A stretch of 51,882 nt of DNA from the NCBI RefSeq assembly GCF_903946935.1, contig NZ_CAJAXH010000229.1, positions 1 to 51,882 of the forward strand, read 5' to 3'. Shown here in pieces: positions 1-8,318 of this stretch. The first letter of the stretch is position 1. Every line of letters begins with the position of its first letter. The notes beneath the pieces are model-generated. The model was not told the origin of the DNA. It made no database searches and was given only the letters and a program-made list of their open reading frames with translations. The DNA is from an uncultured Thiodictyon sp. Its GTDB lineage: Bacteria; Pseudomonadota; Gammaproteobacteria; Chromatiales; Chromatiaceae. A program made the position numbers and the translations under genes.

Positions 1-2
1 AA

Positions 3-74
3 GCCATGAGCGTGGCCCGTAACGCGCCACGCTGGATCAAGATGCTCACGAAGCACGGCTTCCTCCCCGCCTGA
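3..74 (+). CDS. 3' end of an unidentified gene
   Basis: An open frame enters from the left edge and stops with TGA at 72-74. The visible tail is about 23 residues ending in KHGFLPA and has no recognisable motif. A T-run (tttttt) lies about 25 nt past the stop in a GC-rich context and could be part of a terminator. I do not recognise the family. Confidence 0.35.
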   Translation, partial: AMSVARNAPRWIKMLTKHGFLPA

Positions 75-230
75 ACAACCGGCGAGGGCCGCAGTTTTTT
101 TCAGGGCCGTCCAAGGGCCAGGGCGGAGCTTGGTCCGCGGCCCCCCAATCTTTCACGGTAAAGCCTCGACCTCCGGTTGCAGACGGATAGCCGCTTGCCG
201 GAAAGACGATCAAGGCCGCGCGGTGTCGTC

Positions 231-378
231 AGCGCTGGCCTTGATCATAATCCCGGCCACCGTGCAAGCTGCGAGGCCGCTGGTCCGCACAGCGGACCTT
301 ACGGAGCGCGGCCTTACAGTAGGGTCCGCTGTGCGGACCAATCGCCACTGGCCGGAGTTATGATCAAGGCCCAAGCGC
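231..378. repeat. Palindromic MITE-like element, family 1, copy 1
   Basis: The outer arms at about 231-257 and 348-378 are near-perfect inverted repeats (core ccttgatcataa / ttatgatcaagg). Inside them are two facing copies of the palindrome GGTCCGCacaGCGGACC, at 282-298 and 323-339. Related copies lie at 30314-30376 and 50201-50344. No open frame fits it, so it looks like a non-autonomous foldback element. It fills the space between the left-edge gene and the YoeB toxin. Confidence 0.75.
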
Positions 379-394
379 CGTTTGCGCGGCACGC

Positions 395-664
395 TCAACC
401 GTCGTAATGGAAGCGACAGGCGACGATGACCAATTCGGTGTCGGTCACGCGATAGACCAGGCGATGGGTGTCGTCGATGCGCCGCGACCAGTAGCCGGTC
501 AGATTGCCGCGTAGGGGCTCGGGCTTGCCGATGCCGGCGAATGGCTCGCGCGCGGCCTCGTTGATCAGTACATTGATGCGTTTAAGCGTCTTGCGGTCCT
601 GCTGCTGCCAATAGAAATAGGCATCCCAGGCGTCCGGGACGAAACGAATCCCGCGCACGGTCAA
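395..664 (-). CDS. yoeB: YoeB/Txe-family mRNA interferase toxin
   Basis: The 89-residue protein has the YoeB fold signature: the N-terminal run AWDAYFYWQQQDRKTLKRIN, the central EPFAGIGKPEPLRGNLTGYW with its conserved glutamate and lysine, and the C-terminal SRRIDDTHRLVYRV ... CRFHYDG with the catalytic Arg/His/Tyr set of this family. YoeB cleaves mRNA in the ribosomal A site when freed from its antitoxin. The frame opens with TTG at 662-664, overlapping the antitoxin stop; a GTG two codons in is the alternative start. It is co-transcribed downstream of its antitoxin, as usual for yefM-yoeB, and length matches the family. The sequence shows no damage. Confidence 0.9.
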   Translation of the reverse strand: MTVRGIRFVPDAWDAYFYWQQQDRKTLKRINVLINEAAREPFAGIGKPEPLRGNLTGYWSRRIDDTHRLVYRVTDTELVIVACRFHYDG

Positions 665-927
665 GCGCCATCCGCGTCGATCAGGGTCCGCGGCTGGGCC
701 TCACCCGCCTGATCCTGCCGGATTGCGCGCGCCAGGGCCTCGGCATTGGCGGGGGTCGACAGCAGGTGCAGGGTCTCCATCAGGCTGTTGTAGTGATCCA
801 GCGACATCACCACCGCATCGCCCTCGGCATCCCGCCGGCTGATGATGGCCACATCGGCGTCCCGTACGACAGTATCCAGTATGGATTTCAATGCATTGCG
901 CGCATGGGTGTAAGTGACGACTTTCAT
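661..927 (-). CDS. yefM: YefM/Phd-family antitoxin
   Basis: The start chosen is ATG at 925-927 (MKVVTYTHARNALKSILDTV), which matches the usual Phd/YefM N-terminus; a longer frame to 1029 adds 34 residues with no family resemblance. The protein is 88 residues with the typical DVAIISRRDAEGDAVVMSLDHYNSL segment of the DNA-binding fold, then an acidic flexible tail that would wrap the toxin. It overlaps yoeB by 4 nt (TTGA), implying translational coupling. By family rule the antitoxin, alone and with toxin, would repress its own promoter upstream of 927. Confidence 0.9.
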   Translation of the reverse strand: MKVVTYTHARNALKSILDTVVRDADVAIISRRDAEGDAVVMSLDHYNSLMETLHLLSTPANAEALARAIRQDQAGEAQPRTLIDADGA

Positions 928-1049
928 GGCATCGAACCTGGTCAGCAAGTTGATCAAGTCTAACATGTTAGTGCATGCCCATGTGGCCGTGGGGCCTTTC
1001 TCGTTCCAACGTTCCCGCGTCACCGCCATTAGGGCAGACCGTCCGTGGT

Positions 1050-2203
1050 GAGTTTGTCGAAATGGACCTTTGGCTGCGCCCGGAAGACGAAAAGGAGAGG
1101 ATCAGGCGCGAGCAGATCGCCGCCGCCGGGACCAGTGCCGAGGGCTTCCTCTCCGGTCTCTGCCCAAGCACCGGTTGCTGGACTACATCGAGAACTTTGT
1201 CCGGTACCACAAGGACACCCAGAAGATCATCGCCTAGCAGCCTGTCGGACTTGATGGCGTAACCGATTGATTAAACAGGAAAACGACTTTTTGGCGCAAA
1301 AGATGAAACTCTTTGCATTCAATCGGTTGCATCACTAAGTCCGACAGCCTGCTAGAACCACCAGTTCATCGGCGTCAACCATGCCTATGACGCCTTTCTG
1401 CGCCGCGACGGGCGCGGCGGTCGGCTCGGTGTCTTCTGGCATACCCAGGGCTCGGGCAAGAGCTTCTCAATGATCTTCTATGGTGGTTTGGCGACTATGT
1501 CTCGGAATACAACTTCAGTCAGTCGATGAACGACGGCGCGACCGTACCGCTCTTCTACAGTAAGCGCGTGCCGGAGGTGCAGAACCAGAATGATGAATTG
1601 AGCGCTGAATTCTACGAGATCTTGGAAGAGGAAAACCTCGATCCAGACCAGCAGGCCAAGCTTGAACAGCGGTTTGCCAGCGAGCTGGAGGTGATCAAAC
1701 GCGATGACCGGCTCGAGACCATCGCCAAGGACATCGTCTATCACTTTCCCCGCCGGGGCTATCTCGGCAAGGGCATGGTCATCGCCGTGGATAAGTTTAC
1801 CGCGGTGAAGATGTACGACAAGGTCCAGCGATTGTGGAAGGAGGAGATCAAGGCCCTGCGCGGCCAGATCAAGCAGACACCGGACGAACTGCTGGCGGCG
1901 CGCCTCAAGCGGATGGTCGAGACCATGCGCAAGGAGGCGATGACCAAGGAAGAAGAGAAACGGGTGCGACTCGCGGCCAAGGCGCTACTCCAGCGCTTGA
2001 CCGAAGAGGCCCCCAGGGTGCTCGTGCAAGACTGGTTCAAAGACAGCCAAACCCGGCTGGCCGTCCGCGACGAGGTGGGCAAGGTCCTTGATCGGCATCT
2101 TCCGGACGAGGGATACGACAAGGACCTCTTCGCGCAAAAGCGCGACCAGGTCTTTGAGCTGACGCTCGATCTCGCCATCAACCACCGCAAGTGGGCGGCG
2201 TAA
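1050..2203 (+). pseudogene. hsdR: Decayed type I restriction subunit HsdR
   Basis: Three blocks of one HsdR protein can be read in different frames. Block 1 (about 1050-1234) ends in RLLDYIENFVRYHKDTQKII, with a one-base frameshift near 1150-1166, then a TAG. Block 2 (1356-about 1475) reads NHQFIGVN ... FWHTQGSGKSFSMIFY, including the Walker A motif of the translocase. Block 3 (about 1490-2203) reads FGDYVSEYNFSQSMNDG onward into the helical C-terminal region. The segment between Walker A and block 3, which should hold the DEAD-box and other helicase motifs, is missing. A 122-bp foldback element separates blocks 1 and 2. No hsdM or hsdS is present nearby, so the restriction system is dead. 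Block 3 is a 225-residue open frame and could be miscalled as a gene. Confidence 0.85.
1234..1355. mobile_element. 122-bp foldback MITE inserted in hsdR
   Basis: The ends carry inverted repeats of about 19 bp (ctagcagcctgtcggactt on the left; one mismatch on the right when reversed). The pairing resumes further in around an aaccgattg / caatcggtt pair, so the whole element can fold back. CTAG at both ends may be a 4-bp target duplication or part of the termini. There is no transposase, so it is non-autonomous. It splits the HsdR reading frame between ...QKIIA and NHQF.... Confidence 0.8.
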
Positions 2204-2252
2204 TCAAGTCTGGTCGCGGCTGAAGCCGCTCCCACCGGGAACAGCGCAACTT

Positions 2253-2726
2253 TCACTGGGTGGTTTCCAATGCCAGGATACAGTCCCATTGTGCCGGCGT
2301 CACCGGCATCAGTGACAGCCGGTTGCCCCGGCGCACCAGCGGCAGGTCGGCCAGGGGACCATCGGTATGCGCCTTGATCTCACTCAGCGGGATCGCTCGG
2401 GCGAGGTGGCGGACATAGCGAATCTCCACCAGATACCAGCGCGGGTTGGCGGGGTCGCTCTTGGCGTCGAAATACTTCGCCTGCGGGTCGAAGGCGGTGG
2501 CGTCCGGGTAGGCGCCGCTCGCGATTTCGGCTAAACCCACCACCCCCGGCACCGCGCAATTGGAGTGATAGAACAGCACCCCGTCGCCGATCCGCATCTG
2601 ATCGCGCAGCAGATTGCGCGCCTGGTAGTTGCGCACCCCGTCCCAGGGTTCGCCAGCGGCCCCGCGGGCCTTGAGATCATCGATGCTGAAGGTCTCCGGT
2701 TCGGATTTAAAGAGCCAGTAGGCCAT
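2253..2726 (-). CDS. EVE domain protein (UPF0310/DUF55)
   Basis: The 157-residue protein is a stand-alone EVE domain. It starts with the hallmark MAYWLFKSEPETFSIDDL, continues WDGVRNYQARNLLRD and GDGVLFYHS, and carries a later LVRRGNRLSLMPVT, all conserved in the bacterial/eukaryotic THYN1-like group. EVE domains are PUA-like readers thought to bind modified bases in DNA or RNA, and they often neighbour restriction-modification genes. Here the neighbour is a dead hsdR, which fits the association, although this gene is intact. The start ATG at 2724-2726 gives the canonical N-terminus. It is not in an operon; the gene to its right (rsgA) is on the same strand but separated by a repeat-filled gap. 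Confidence 0.9.
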   Translation of the reverse strand: MAYWLFKSEPETFSIDDLKARGAAGEPWDGVRNYQARNLLRDQMRIGDGVLFYHSNCAVPGVVGLAEIASGAYPDATAFDPQAKYFDAKSDPANPRWYLVEIRYVRHLARAIPLSEIKAHTDGPLADLPLVRRGNRLSLMPVTPAQWDCILALETTQ

Positions 2727-2830
2727 GGGTGCTCCGGGGTTGAGTGAGCGGTAGCGGTGGTTCTGAGGGTAAATTGGCAGGGTTAAGAGGATATCACAGG
2801 AAAAACATGCAGTATGAGGTTTTCACCATC

Positions 2831-2997
2831 AACCTAGAAAGAGCAGATGTCACGCCAAGGCGCCAAGCTCGCCAAGGCCCTTCAGTGCGTTATCAGCGTT
2901 GCGCCAGTCATCCATAGGGTGATCTGGATAGTGGATCTACCCGATTGTACTTCTTGGCGAGCTTGGCGCCTTGGCGTGAGCAATTGCCGGATTTAGG
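2831..2997. mobile_element. MITE-like palindromic element, family 2, copy 1
   Basis: The element is bounded by facing copies of the arm tcacgccaaggcgccaagct at about 2850-2875 and 2952-2979. Its interior (2880-2950) matches the interior of the 22071-22236 copy in the opposite orientation, for example shared ttcagtgcgtt, ctggatagtgg and ctacccgattgta. The flanks also match that copy (aacctagaaagagcag). No coding frame is convincing. The rest of the 2727-3102 gap shows nothing recognisable. Confidence 0.8.
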
Positions 2998-3102
2998 ATC
3001 AATCGAGACGGTCGCATTGGCGGCCCCCGGCCGCGACGATTCCCATTTGCGTTCATTCGCGTTCATTGGCGGACAACATTCTTCGGTTGTGCCGCAAAGA
3101 CC

Positions 3103-4128
3103 TCAGCCCCACGTCGGCCCCAGCCCCGCCGCCAGGTGCAGAAAATTGGCTAGTCGCTCGGGCGCGATCTGCCCCGCCTCGACCGCCAGTCGAATGGCGC
3201 AGTCGGGTTCGCGGTCGTGGTGGCAGTCGGTAAAGCGGCAGTGACCCAGATGGGGGCCGAATTCGCGGAAGCCGCGTTGCAGGGTCTCCCGGTCGATGGC
3301 GCCCAGGCGAAAGCTGCGCACCCCGGGGGAGTCGATCAGCGAGCCGCCGCCGATCAGGCGGTAGCACGTGGCGGTGGAGGTGGTGTGGCGGCCGAGCCCA
3401 GTGGCGCGCGACAGACGCCCGATCTGTACCTCCTGGTCCGGCAGCAGGGTGTTGACCAGTGACGACTTACCGACCCCCGACTGGCCGACCAGGATGCTGG
3501 TTTGGTTGGCCAGTTCGGCGATCAGTGGGACCAGGGTCTCGGGGCGGAGCAGGCTGGTCCAGAGGGTGGGGTAACCGATCGCCGGGTAGTGGGCGAAGCG
3601 CGCCCGGAAGGCCGCCTCCGCCGGGGCGTCGAGCAGGTCCATCTTGTTGGCGACGATCAGTGCCTGGACGCCGATCAACTCCGCCGCCGCCAGGTATTGG
3701 TCGACCAGATAGCCGCTGGGGTCTGGCTCCGGGGCGATCAGGACGACCAGTCGGGTGAGGTTCGCGGCCAGCGGCTTGTCCCGCCCGTTGAAGTCCGGGC
3801 GGCTCAAGACCATGGTGCGGGGCTGGATGGCGGTGACCACCCCCTGGCCGTCCGCGGTGGCCTGCCACACCACCTGGTCGCCGCACACCGGGTGTCCGAT
3901 ATGGCGGCGCGCCAGGCAGTGATGGACCTGGCCCTGCGGGTCCTCTACCGCCAGGTTGGCCCCGTGGCGCACCACGACCTGGCCAGCCTGGGGTCCTAAG
4001 GCGTCCGGTTCCTCCTCATCGAGCGTCGCCAGTGCGTTCTCGGCCCGCTCCGCCAGGCGTTGACGGCGGCGCTCCTGGATGGTCTGGATCCGCTCGATCT
4101 GACGTTCGGACAGGCGGCGTCTGGTCAT
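3103..4128 (-). CDS. rsgA: Ribosome small-subunit biogenesis GTPase RsgA
   Basis: This is a circularly permuted GTPase that acts late in 30S maturation. The order seen is an N-terminal basic helix (MTRRRLSERQIERIQ), an OB-fold (VVRHGANLAVED ... CGDQVVW), the G4 motif NKMDLL, then G1 GQSGVGKSSLVN, G2-like GRHTTST, and G3 DSPGVR. The C-terminal zinc site reads CRFTDCHHDREPDC (Cys, Cys, His, Cys). The chosen start is ATG at 4126-4128; a longer frame to 4230 would run into the cytochrome gene and adds no conserved sequence. It lies 5 nt downstream of the cytochrome c stop, so the two are probably co-transcribed. At 341 residues it is of normal length. Confidence 0.95.
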   Translation of the reverse strand: MTRRRLSERQIERIQTIQERRRQRLAERAENALATLDEEEPDALGPQAGQVVVRHGANLAVEDPQGQVHHCLARRHIGHPVCGDQVVWQATADGQGVVTAIQPRTMVLSRPDFNGRDKPLAANLTRLVVLIAPEPDPSGYLVDQYLAAAELIGVQALIVANKMDLLDAPAEAAFRARFAHYPAIGYPTLWTSLLRPETLVPLIAELANQTSILVGQSGVGKSSLVNTLLPDQEVQIGRLSRATGLGRHTTSTATCYRLIGGGSLIDSPGVRSFRLGAIDRETLQRGFREFGPHLGHCRFTDCHHDREPDCAIRLAVEAGQIAPERLANFLHLAAGLGPTWG

Positions 4129-4133
4129 CGCGG

Positions 4134-4430
4134 TCAGGGCCGGAAGTGGTAGAAGTTGTCGTTGAGGTAGGTCGTTACCGCCGCGATCTCCTGATCGGTC
4201 CACTGCTGCCCGGTATTGGTCTCGCACCAACGCACCCGGGCGGCTAGGGCCGGCAGCGAGTGAATGATGCGGTCCGGGCGGGTGAAGATTTCACTTTGGT
4301 GACACTTCACACAGTCGCGTTCGTAGAGCGCCTTGGCGTCCGGCGTGGGCGGTGCCGCGACGGCCAGCGGGCCGCCGAGCGCGAGGCTGACAGGGAGGAG
4401 CAGTGCAAGGTGGCGGAGGCGTGCGATCAT
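4134..4430 (-). CDS. Small periplasmic monohaem cytochrome c
   Basis: The 98-residue precursor has a clear signal peptide (residues 1-26, cleavage near AVA-APP) and one haem c motif, CVKCH at residues 40-44. No methionine follows the haem motif, so the second axial ligand cannot be Met; His57 (RIIHSLPAL) or the near-terminal His is a candidate, or the site is open. The C-terminal helix WTDQEIAAVTTYLNDNFY is typical of class I-like folds. It probably carries electrons in the periplasm, but partner and pathway cannot be read from the sequence. It is upstream of rsgA on the same strand and divergent from orn. Confidence 0.85.
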   Translation of the reverse strand: MIARLRHLALLLPVSLALGGPLAVAAPPTPDAKALYERDCVKCHQSEIFTRPDRIIHSLPALAARVRWCETNTGQQWTDQEIAAVTTYLNDNFYHFRP

Positions 4431-4551
4431 GGTGCGTTTCCGGTCGGGAGGGTTCGGTTATTGTAGGGACTGACCGGGCGCGCTGCACGGCCACGGACTG
4501 GTAGACTGCGGCCATTCCGACGATTTGATGCCCACCCTAAGGAAACCGGCA

Positions 4552-5097
4552 ATGCCTAAGAGCGAACAAAATCTGATCTGGCTGGACCTGGAGATGACCG
4601 GCCTCGACCCCTTCACCGACCACATCCTGGAGATTGCCACCGTGGTGACCGACCAGGAGCTGAACATCCTGGCGGAGGGGCCGGTGATCGCCGTCCACCA
4701 GGACGAGGCGGTCCTGGCGGGGATGGACGAGTGGAATCGCACCCACCACGGCGCATCTGGGCTCATCGAGCGTGTGCGGGCCTCGGACACTGACGCGGCG
4801 GGCGCGCAGGCCGCGACCCTGGCCTTCCTGGCGGACTGGGTCCCGGCCGGGGCCTCGCCACTATGCGGCAACAGTATCTGCCAGGACCGGCGCTTCCTCG
4901 CCCGCTTTATGCCCGGGCTGGACGCCTACTGCCACTATCGCAACCTGGATGTGAGCACGCTCAAGATCCTGGCCCTGCGTTGGGCGCCCACGGTGGCCGA
5001 CAGTTTCAAGAAGGCCGGCAAGCACCAGGCCCTCGACGACATCCGCGAGTCGATCGGCGAACTGTGCCATTACCGGGAACACCTGCTGCGGGTCTAG
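4552..5097 (+). CDS. orn: Oligoribonuclease
   Basis: This DEDDh 3'-5' exonuclease removes short RNA fragments, including pGpG from c-di-GMP breakdown. The motifs are [12 protein letters not shown] (ExoI, Asp-Glu), [16 protein letters not shown] (ExoII) and [12 protein letters not shown] (ExoIII, with the catalytic His). The start is ATG at 4552-4554, preceded by taagga eight bases upstream; an upstream TTG at 4525 is less likely. At 181 residues it has family length. The product is relevant here because the window also encodes an HD-GYP protein, whose family members degrade c-di-GMP to linear dinucleotide and GMP. It is monocistronic or leads into the membrane-protein gene 48 bp on. Confidence 0.96.
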   Translation: MPKSEQNLIWLDLEMTGLDPFTDHILEIATVVTDQELNILAEGPVIAVHQDEAVLAGMDEWNRTHHGASGLIERVRASDTDAAGAQAATLAFLADWVPAGASPLCGNSICQDRRFLARFMPGLDAYCHYRNLDVSTLKILALRWAPTVADSFKKAGKHQALDDIRESIGELCHYREHLLRV

Positions 5098-5145
5098 CGC
5101 GCGGCGGTATATCATGGCCAGCCCGATTCGCCGCAGGAAATCCCA

Positions 5146-5661
5146 GTGCAGGCACTGATCCGCTTCTTTGTCGAACTCTGCCTGCTGCGCCGGGCGCCCC
5201 AGGACCTGCCCGCCTCCGACACCCTGCTGCGGCTCGCGCTGAGCGTCGACCTGGTTGCCGGGGTCCTGGTGGGCCTGGCGTCCGGCCTGGGCTTAGGGTC
5301 CAGTGTGGCCCAGGGGATTGCCGAGCTGGCCTTTCAACTGGGCTTGCTCTATGCCGCGTTGCGCCTCACCGGGCACTTGGGGCGCTTCACCCAGAGCGCC
5401 ACGGCCCTGCTTGGCAGCGGCGCCCTGTTCGGTCTGCTCGCCCTGGGACCGCTGGGCTTAAGTCCCACCGGCAGCGAGGAGTCCGATGCCGCCGCGTTGG
5501 GCGCCTTCCTGCTGCTCGGGCTGGTGGTTTGGAACCTGGTGGTCATCGGGCACATCGTGCGTCACACCTTCGGCCTCAGCCTGGCCCAGGGGGTGGTCGT
5601 GGGCCTGGCCTACGAAGTCTCGGCCATCGTGCTGATCGCGGTCCTGTTCGGCGCCAGCTAA
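5146..5661 (+). CDS. Multi-pass inner-membrane protein of unknown function
   Basis: The 171-residue protein starts with GTG at 5146-5148, five bases after an AGGAAA ribosome site. Four to five hydrophobic helices are visible: about residues 30-50, 55-75, 88-108, 120-138 and 150-168. The short N-terminal MQALIRFFVELCLLRRAPQD is amphipathic and the loop after helix three is acidic. There are no catalytic motifs. The layout resembles small YIP1-like or hypothetical membrane proteins seen near mpl in gammaproteobacteria, but I cannot assign a role. The stop is 39 bp before mpl, so co-transcription is likely. Confidence 0.8.
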   Translation: MQALIRFFVELCLLRRAPQDLPASDTLLRLALSVDLVAGVLVGLASGLGLGSSVAQGIAELAFQLGLLYAALRLTGHLGRFTQSATALLGSGALFGLLALGPLGLSPTGSEESDAAALGAFLLLGLVVWNLVVIGHIVRHTFGLSLAQGVVVGLAYEVSAIVLIAVLFGAS

Positions 5662-5700
5662 ATCGTCCATCCCGACTCAACGACTGATTATCAGGTCCAC

Positions 5701-7107
5701 ATGCATCTGCACATCCTCGGAATTTGCGGCACCTTCATGGGTGGGATCGCGCAACTCGCGCGTGCCTTGGGCCATCGCGTCACCGGCTCCGATGCCCAGG
5801 TCTATCCGCCCATGAGCACCCAGCTCGAGGCCGCGGGCATCACCCTCATGGAGGGTTATGACGCGGCGCACCTGGACCCGGCCCCGGACGTGGTGGTGGT
5901 CGGCAACGCCATGCGCCGCGGCATCCCCGCGGTGGAGTATATGCTGGACCGGGGGCTGCCCTATTGCTCCGGACCCGAGTGGCTCAAGGCCAATCTGCTG
6001 CCCGGGCGCTGGGTGCTGGCGGTGGCCGGCACACATGGCAAGACCACCACCGCGAGTATGCTCGCCTGGGTGCTGGCGGACGCCGGGCTCGACCCCGGCT
6101 TTCTGATCGGCGGTGTGCCGCTGGATTTCGGGGTCTCGGCGCGTCTGGGCGCAGCCCCCTTCTTTGTCGTGGAGGCGGACGAGTACGACACCGCCTTTTT
6201 CGACAAGCGCTCCAAGTTCGTCCACTACGGCCCCCGCACCCTGATCCTGAACAACCTGGAGTTCGACCACGCGGACATCTTTGACGACCTGGCCCAGATC
6301 CAACGCCAGTTCCACCACCTGGTGCGTACGGTACCCGGCAGCGGGCTCATCATCCATCCGGCGGCCGATGCCGCCCTGGATCAGGTCCTGGCGATGGGGT
6401 GCTGGACGCCGCGGGAGGTTTTCGGCGTTGCGCCTGCCCCTGCGGGAGGGGCCTGCGGCCGCGACGCCGCCGGCTGGGACGCGCGGCTCACGCAACCCGA
6501 CGGCTCCCGCTTCGAGGTGTTGCTTGATGGCATCCCTCAGGGCGAGGTGCAGTGGGGCCAGACGGGGCTGCACAACGTCAACAATGCGCTCGCGGTGCTC
6601 GCCGCTGCCCGCCATGCCGGTGTGCCGGTCGCCATCGGCATCGAGGCACTGTGCCGTTTCAAAGGGGTCAAGCGCCGTATGGAGCTGCGCGGCGAGGCGC
6701 ACGGGGTGCGGGTCTACGACGACTTTGCCCATCACCCCACCGCGATCGCCACCACCCTTCATGGGCTGCGGCGCCAGGTGGGTGCGGCGCGCATCCTGGC
6801 CGTTCTGGAACCGCGTTCAAACACCATGCGTCTGGGCATCCACAATGCCGAACTGGTCGCCTCGCTGGCGGACGCGGATCTGGTCTATGTCCACGCACCG
6901 GCGGATTTGGGTTGGGATGCGGGTGCCGTGTTCGCCGGGCTGGGCGAGCGGGCGGCGGTCGTCGATTCGGTGGATGCGATTGTTGCGCGGGTCGCCGCGC
7001 AGGCTGTGCCTGGGGATCAGGTGCTGGTTATGAGCAATGGCGGGTTCGGGGGCATCCATCAGAAGTTGCTGGATGCCATACGGGTAGCGCCCGTCGACCG
7101 CGCTTGA
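5701..7107 (+). CDS. mpl: UDP-N-acetylmuramate:tripeptide ligase Mpl (murein recycling)
   Basis: Mpl joins recycled L-Ala-gamma-D-Glu-meso-DAP to UDP-MurNAc, bypassing MurC-MurE. The opening MHLHILGICGTFMGGIAQLA is the Mpl-type nucleotide-binding start, followed by the ATP loop GTHGKTTTASML at about residues 110-121. EADEYDTAFFDKRSKFVHY and NNLEFDHADIF form the central-domain metal/substrate segments. YDDFAHHPTAI and LEPRSNTMRLG mark the C-terminal Mur ligase domain. At 468 residues it is slightly longer than usual because of a Gly/Ala-rich insertion around residues 243-262. The gene normally next to it in Pseudomonas, ubiX, is displaced here by a two-gene module. Confidence 0.96.
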   Translation: MHLHILGICGTFMGGIAQLARALGHRVTGSDAQVYPPMSTQLEAAGITLMEGYDAAHLDPAPDVVVVGNAMRRGIPAVEYMLDRGLPYCSGPEWLKANLLPGRWVLAVAGTHGKTTTASMLAWVLADAGLDPGFLIGGVPLDFGVSARLGAAPFFVVEADEYDTAFFDKRSKFVHYGPRTLILNNLEFDHADIFDDLAQIQRQFHHLVRTVPGSGLIIHPAADAALDQVLAMGCWTPREVFGVAPAPAGGACGRDAAGWDARLTQPDGSRFEVLLDGIPQGEVQWGQTGLHNVNNALAVLAAARHAGVPVAIGIEALCRFKGVKRRMELRGEAHGVRVYDDFAHHPTAIATTLHGLRRQVGAARILAVLEPRSNTMRLGIHNAELVASLADADLVYVHAPADLGWDAGAVFAGLGERAAVVDSVDAIVARVAAQAVPGDQVLVMSNGGFGGIHQKLLDAIRVAPVDRA

Positions 7108-7169
7108 CCGCTGACGACGAATCGCACCGCCAAGAGCAATCACCGCGCTCGTCAAGGGTAGGCCACATC

Positions 7170-8318
7170 ATGTCTAGGTTCACTCATTTAACGATCAGAG
7201 GCTTCCGGCGCCTGGTTGACCTTGACGTGGAACTGCGTCCATTGACGGTCCTGCTCGGCATCAACGGTGTGGGAAAGTCTTCCGTACTGGATGCCATCTC
7301 ACTCCTCTCGGCGTCCGCTCCCGGCCGGCTGAGGGAACGACTGGCCGAAATGGGCGGGCTCACCAACGTGATGAGCATCGATCGGGCCAAGCACCTTGTA
7401 CTCGGGACCCGCATGAGGGTGGAGGACGGCACCACATTGGACTATTCGCTCACACTCCTGCCAACCGGAGTGGCTTACACCATCGAAGAAGAGCGGCTTT
7501 GCCAAGAGGACGAGTTTCAGTTGCGCACCGTCGAGTACATTGAGTCGCGCGGAAACGACACGCGCTATTTTGACGGCTCGGGCCGGGCGGGCCTCCTTCA
7601 ACCTGATCCGTTCCATGACGACTTGGAGTCCTCGCTGTCCCAGGCCCCTAAGAAGTTTCCGGCACCCGAGGAACTTCGCCGACATCTCGCCTCCGCAACC
7701 CTCTACCATGCGTTGAACGTCGACGTGCGAGCCCCCGTCCGCCTACCTCAGACCATGCAGCCGGCCGACCTGCCCGGGGCGAACGGAGAGACACTGGTAT
7801 CCTGTCTTTACACCCTGCGCGAGACCGACAAGGCTCGCTTCGAGGCGGTGGAAGATGCATTACGCGCTGCGTTTCCCAGCTTCGACGGATTGAACTTCCC
7901 GCCGGTCGCTGCTGGAACGCTGGCCATGACCTGGCGTGATCGTGCCTTCAGCCGTCCCATCTATACTCACCAACTCTCTGAAGGGACTTTGCGCTTTCTG
8001 TGGCTAGCCACCTTGTTGCAAAGCCCTGGTCTGCCAGCGATCTGCATGATCGACGAGCCGGAGGTCAGCCTGCACCCGGAGATGCTCAGTCTGCTGGCCG
8101 ACCTGCTGCGTGAGGCGTCGCAGCGCGCCCTGGTGGTGGTTGCCACCCATTCGGATCGGCTCGTTCGCTTCCTCAAACCCGAAGAGGTTCTCATCATCGA
8201 CATGGCAGAGGATGGAGCCGCGTCCGCCACCTGGGCCGACAGCCTTGACCTTGATGCCTGGCTGGACGAGTACACTTTGGATCAACTCTGGCGGATGGGA
8301 CAGATGGGGGGGCGTTGA
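7170..8318 (+). CDS. OLD/RecF-like AAA ATPase of a two-gene accessory module
   Basis: The start is ATG at 7170-7172 with an aaggg-type site upstream; the longer frame running back into mpl is a shadow. At 382 residues it shows an SMC/RecF-type ATPase head: Walker A GINGVGKSS at residues 30-38, a Q-loop-like region, the ABC-like signature LSEGTLRFLWLATLL, Walker B ICMIDEPEVSLHPEM near residues 291-305, and the switch His in VVATHSDRLVRFL. This is the AAA_21/AAA_15 style used by OLD-family and PARIS AriA proteins. Its stop overlaps the next start (TGATG), so the two products should be made together. It probably senses or regulates through ATP hydrolysis; the target is unknown. Confidence 0.85.
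   Translation: MSRFTHLTIRGFRRLVDLDVELRPLTVLLGINGVGKSSVLDAISLLSASAPGRLRERLAEMGGLTNVMSIDRAKHLVLGTRMRVEDGTTLDYSLTLLPTGVAYTIEEERLCQEDEFQLRTVEYIESRGNDTRYFDGSGRAGLLQPDPFHDDLESSLSQAPKKFPAPEELRRHLASATLYHALNVDVRAPVRLPQTMQPADLPGANGETLVSCLYTLRETDKARFEAVEDALRAAFPSFDGLNFPPVAAGTLAMTWRDRAFSRPIYTHQLSEGTLRFLWLATLLQSPGLPAICMIDEPEVSLHPEMLSLLADLLREASQRALVVVATHSDRLVRFLKPEEVLIIDMAEDGAASATWADSLDLDAWLDEYTLDQLWRMGQMGGR

Noticed and set aside
1526..2203. 225-residue frame as a stand-alone gene
   Set aside because: Its sequence continues HsdR blocks upstream in other frames, so it is a fragment of a pseudogene.
5677..6762. 361-residue open frame antisense to mpl
   Set aside because: It overlaps a highly conserved gene in a high-GC region. 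The translation is low-complexity and Gly/Arg/His-rich, as expected of an antisense shadow.
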